Source: Labrys okinawensis (GTDB taxonomy: Bacteria > Pseudomonadota > Alphaproteobacteria > Rhizobiales > Labraceae). Taken from it: a DNA stretch of 64,000 bases. The position numbers were made by a program, and so were the translations under genes. Each line of letters starts with the position of its first letter. The stretch's first letter is position 1. Location: positions 248,001 through 312,000 of the forward strand of contig NZ_PUEJ01000006.1 of NCBI RefSeq assembly GCF_002982075.1. Reading direction: 5' to 3'. Under the pieces are notes generated by a model. The model was not told the origin of the DNA, did not search any database, and saw nothing but the letters and a program-made list of their open reading frames with translations. Of the stretch, positions 60,957 to 64,000 are shown piece by piece.

Positions 60957-61216
60957 GGCGCTTGCTCCCCCAATCGTGCCGGCGCTCAGGCGCCTTTTGC
61001 GGCAGCTTCCCCGACGGCCGGGGCCCTGTCAACCAAAGGGGACGGTCGGAAATGGGTTTCAGGAAACTCGGCGCATCCACGATGGACGACTTCGATGCCG
61101 GCGACACCGGCGCGCCGACGTGACGATCGCCGAGAAGGCAGCCTTTCGATCTTCCAAAATAATGCGACAATCCTTCCCTCTGGACGCAGCCCGATTCCAG
61201 GTCTAACCTTGAACCC

Positions 61217-61311
61217 GTTCCGAGGGGTGTCCTGCGCGAGCGGGGCTGAGATGGCCGAGAGCCGAACCCTTCGAACCTGATCCGGGTCATGCCGGCGAAG
61301 GGACGGGAACA
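61217..61311 (+). promoter_or_regulatory. TPP riboswitch (THI element) upstream of thiC
   Basis: The conserved landmarks are present in order: GGGGTGTC, GGGCTGAGAT, ACCCTTCGAACCTGATCC, GGGTCATGCCGGCGAAGGGA. Thiamine pyrophosphate binding to this leader RNA represses thiamine synthesis genes, mostly by hiding the ribosome-binding site in proteobacteria. A GAGCCGGC/GCCGGTTC hairpin about 35 bases later may be the expression platform. thiC begins 110 bases on. Confidence 0.95.
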
Positions 61312-61399
61312 GGGCTTCTGCCATACTATTTGGCTAAAGTCCCGGAGCCGGCTGAGACGCCGGTTCGGCCCAGACAATCGTCGCCCCGGATCTCCATGA

Positions 61400-64000
<2,601 letters not shown>

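Overview
The window looks like a chromosomal segment of an alphaproteobacterium, most likely Hyphomicrobiales (Rhizobiales). The evidence is high GC, dense gene packing, an unusually large number of ABC importers, rhizobial-type gene sets (glxB/glxC/glxD with type III glutamine synthetase, YidB, GlsB/YeaQ, DUF2189, EAT-like permease) and several palindromic intergenic repeat families of the kind common in that order. The genus cannot be fixed from the sequence. I saw no rRNA, tRNA, insertion sequence, integrase, phage gene or CRISPR array.

Layout. 1-2.9 kb: a divergent pair for organosulfur or similar oxidation (partial NtaA/SnaA-type flavin monooxygenase; SfnB/DszC-type acyl-CoA dehydrogenase homologue), a long palindromic repeat and an AEC transporter. 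3.0-12.7 kb: a coherent nitrogen/amine block with glxB-glxC-glxD-glnT (split glutamate-synthase-like proteins plus type III glutamine/gamma-glutamylamide synthetase), two unknown membrane proteins, an operon of three tiny membrane proteins with an ethanolamine-permease-like APC transporter, and an XRE-cupin regulator. Near-identical 15-bp palindromes lie upstream of both operons. 13.1-18 kb: a LivK-LivHM(fused)-LivG-LivF importer. 18.0-18.7 kb: a VapBC toxin-antitoxin module whose toxin lacks one catalytic aspartate. 18.9-20.8 kb: an ECF sigma/anti-sigma pair. 20.9-28 kb: DUF2189 protein, FMN reductase, PlsC acyltransferase and an RND efflux pair without an outer-membrane partner. 28.3-33.5 kb: a dipeptide/oligopeptide-type ABC importer (five genes). 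33.5-37.6 kb: OsmC, an exported Mn-type superoxide dismutase, AhcY, YidB-like and GlsB-like proteins.

37.7-44.3 kb: a carbohydrate or acid-sugar block (mutarotase-like protein, GntR/FCD regulator, solute-binding protein, two permeases, glucarate-dehydratase-like enolase-superfamily enzyme) with no ATPase gene. 44.3-47.8 kb: SDR/TetR pair with twin operators, Ogt, HU and a RutR-like TetR regulator. 47.9-57.6 kb: a long same-strand run of uracil-DNA-glycosylase-like protein, GMC oxidoreductase, NIPSNAP protein, BMP-type nucleoside/purine-like ABC importer (four genes), VOC protein and ATZ/SsnA-type amidohydrolase. I infer it imports and degrades a small, perhaps heterocyclic, compound. 57.6-61 kb: AraC regulator, DUF2000, YbaK-like deacylase and a family-I CoA-transferase. 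61.2-64 kb: TPP riboswitch, thiC and the start of thiO.

A recurring design is visible: in all four ABC importers the binding-protein gene is separated from the membrane-component genes by roughly 95-270 bp of non-coding sequence, with clear hairpins or repeats in three of them, while the remaining genes overlap by a few bases. The most promising undescribed material is the amine/glutamyl block with its small-protein permease operon and shared palindromes, and the glycosylase/GMC/BMP/amidohydrolase run.
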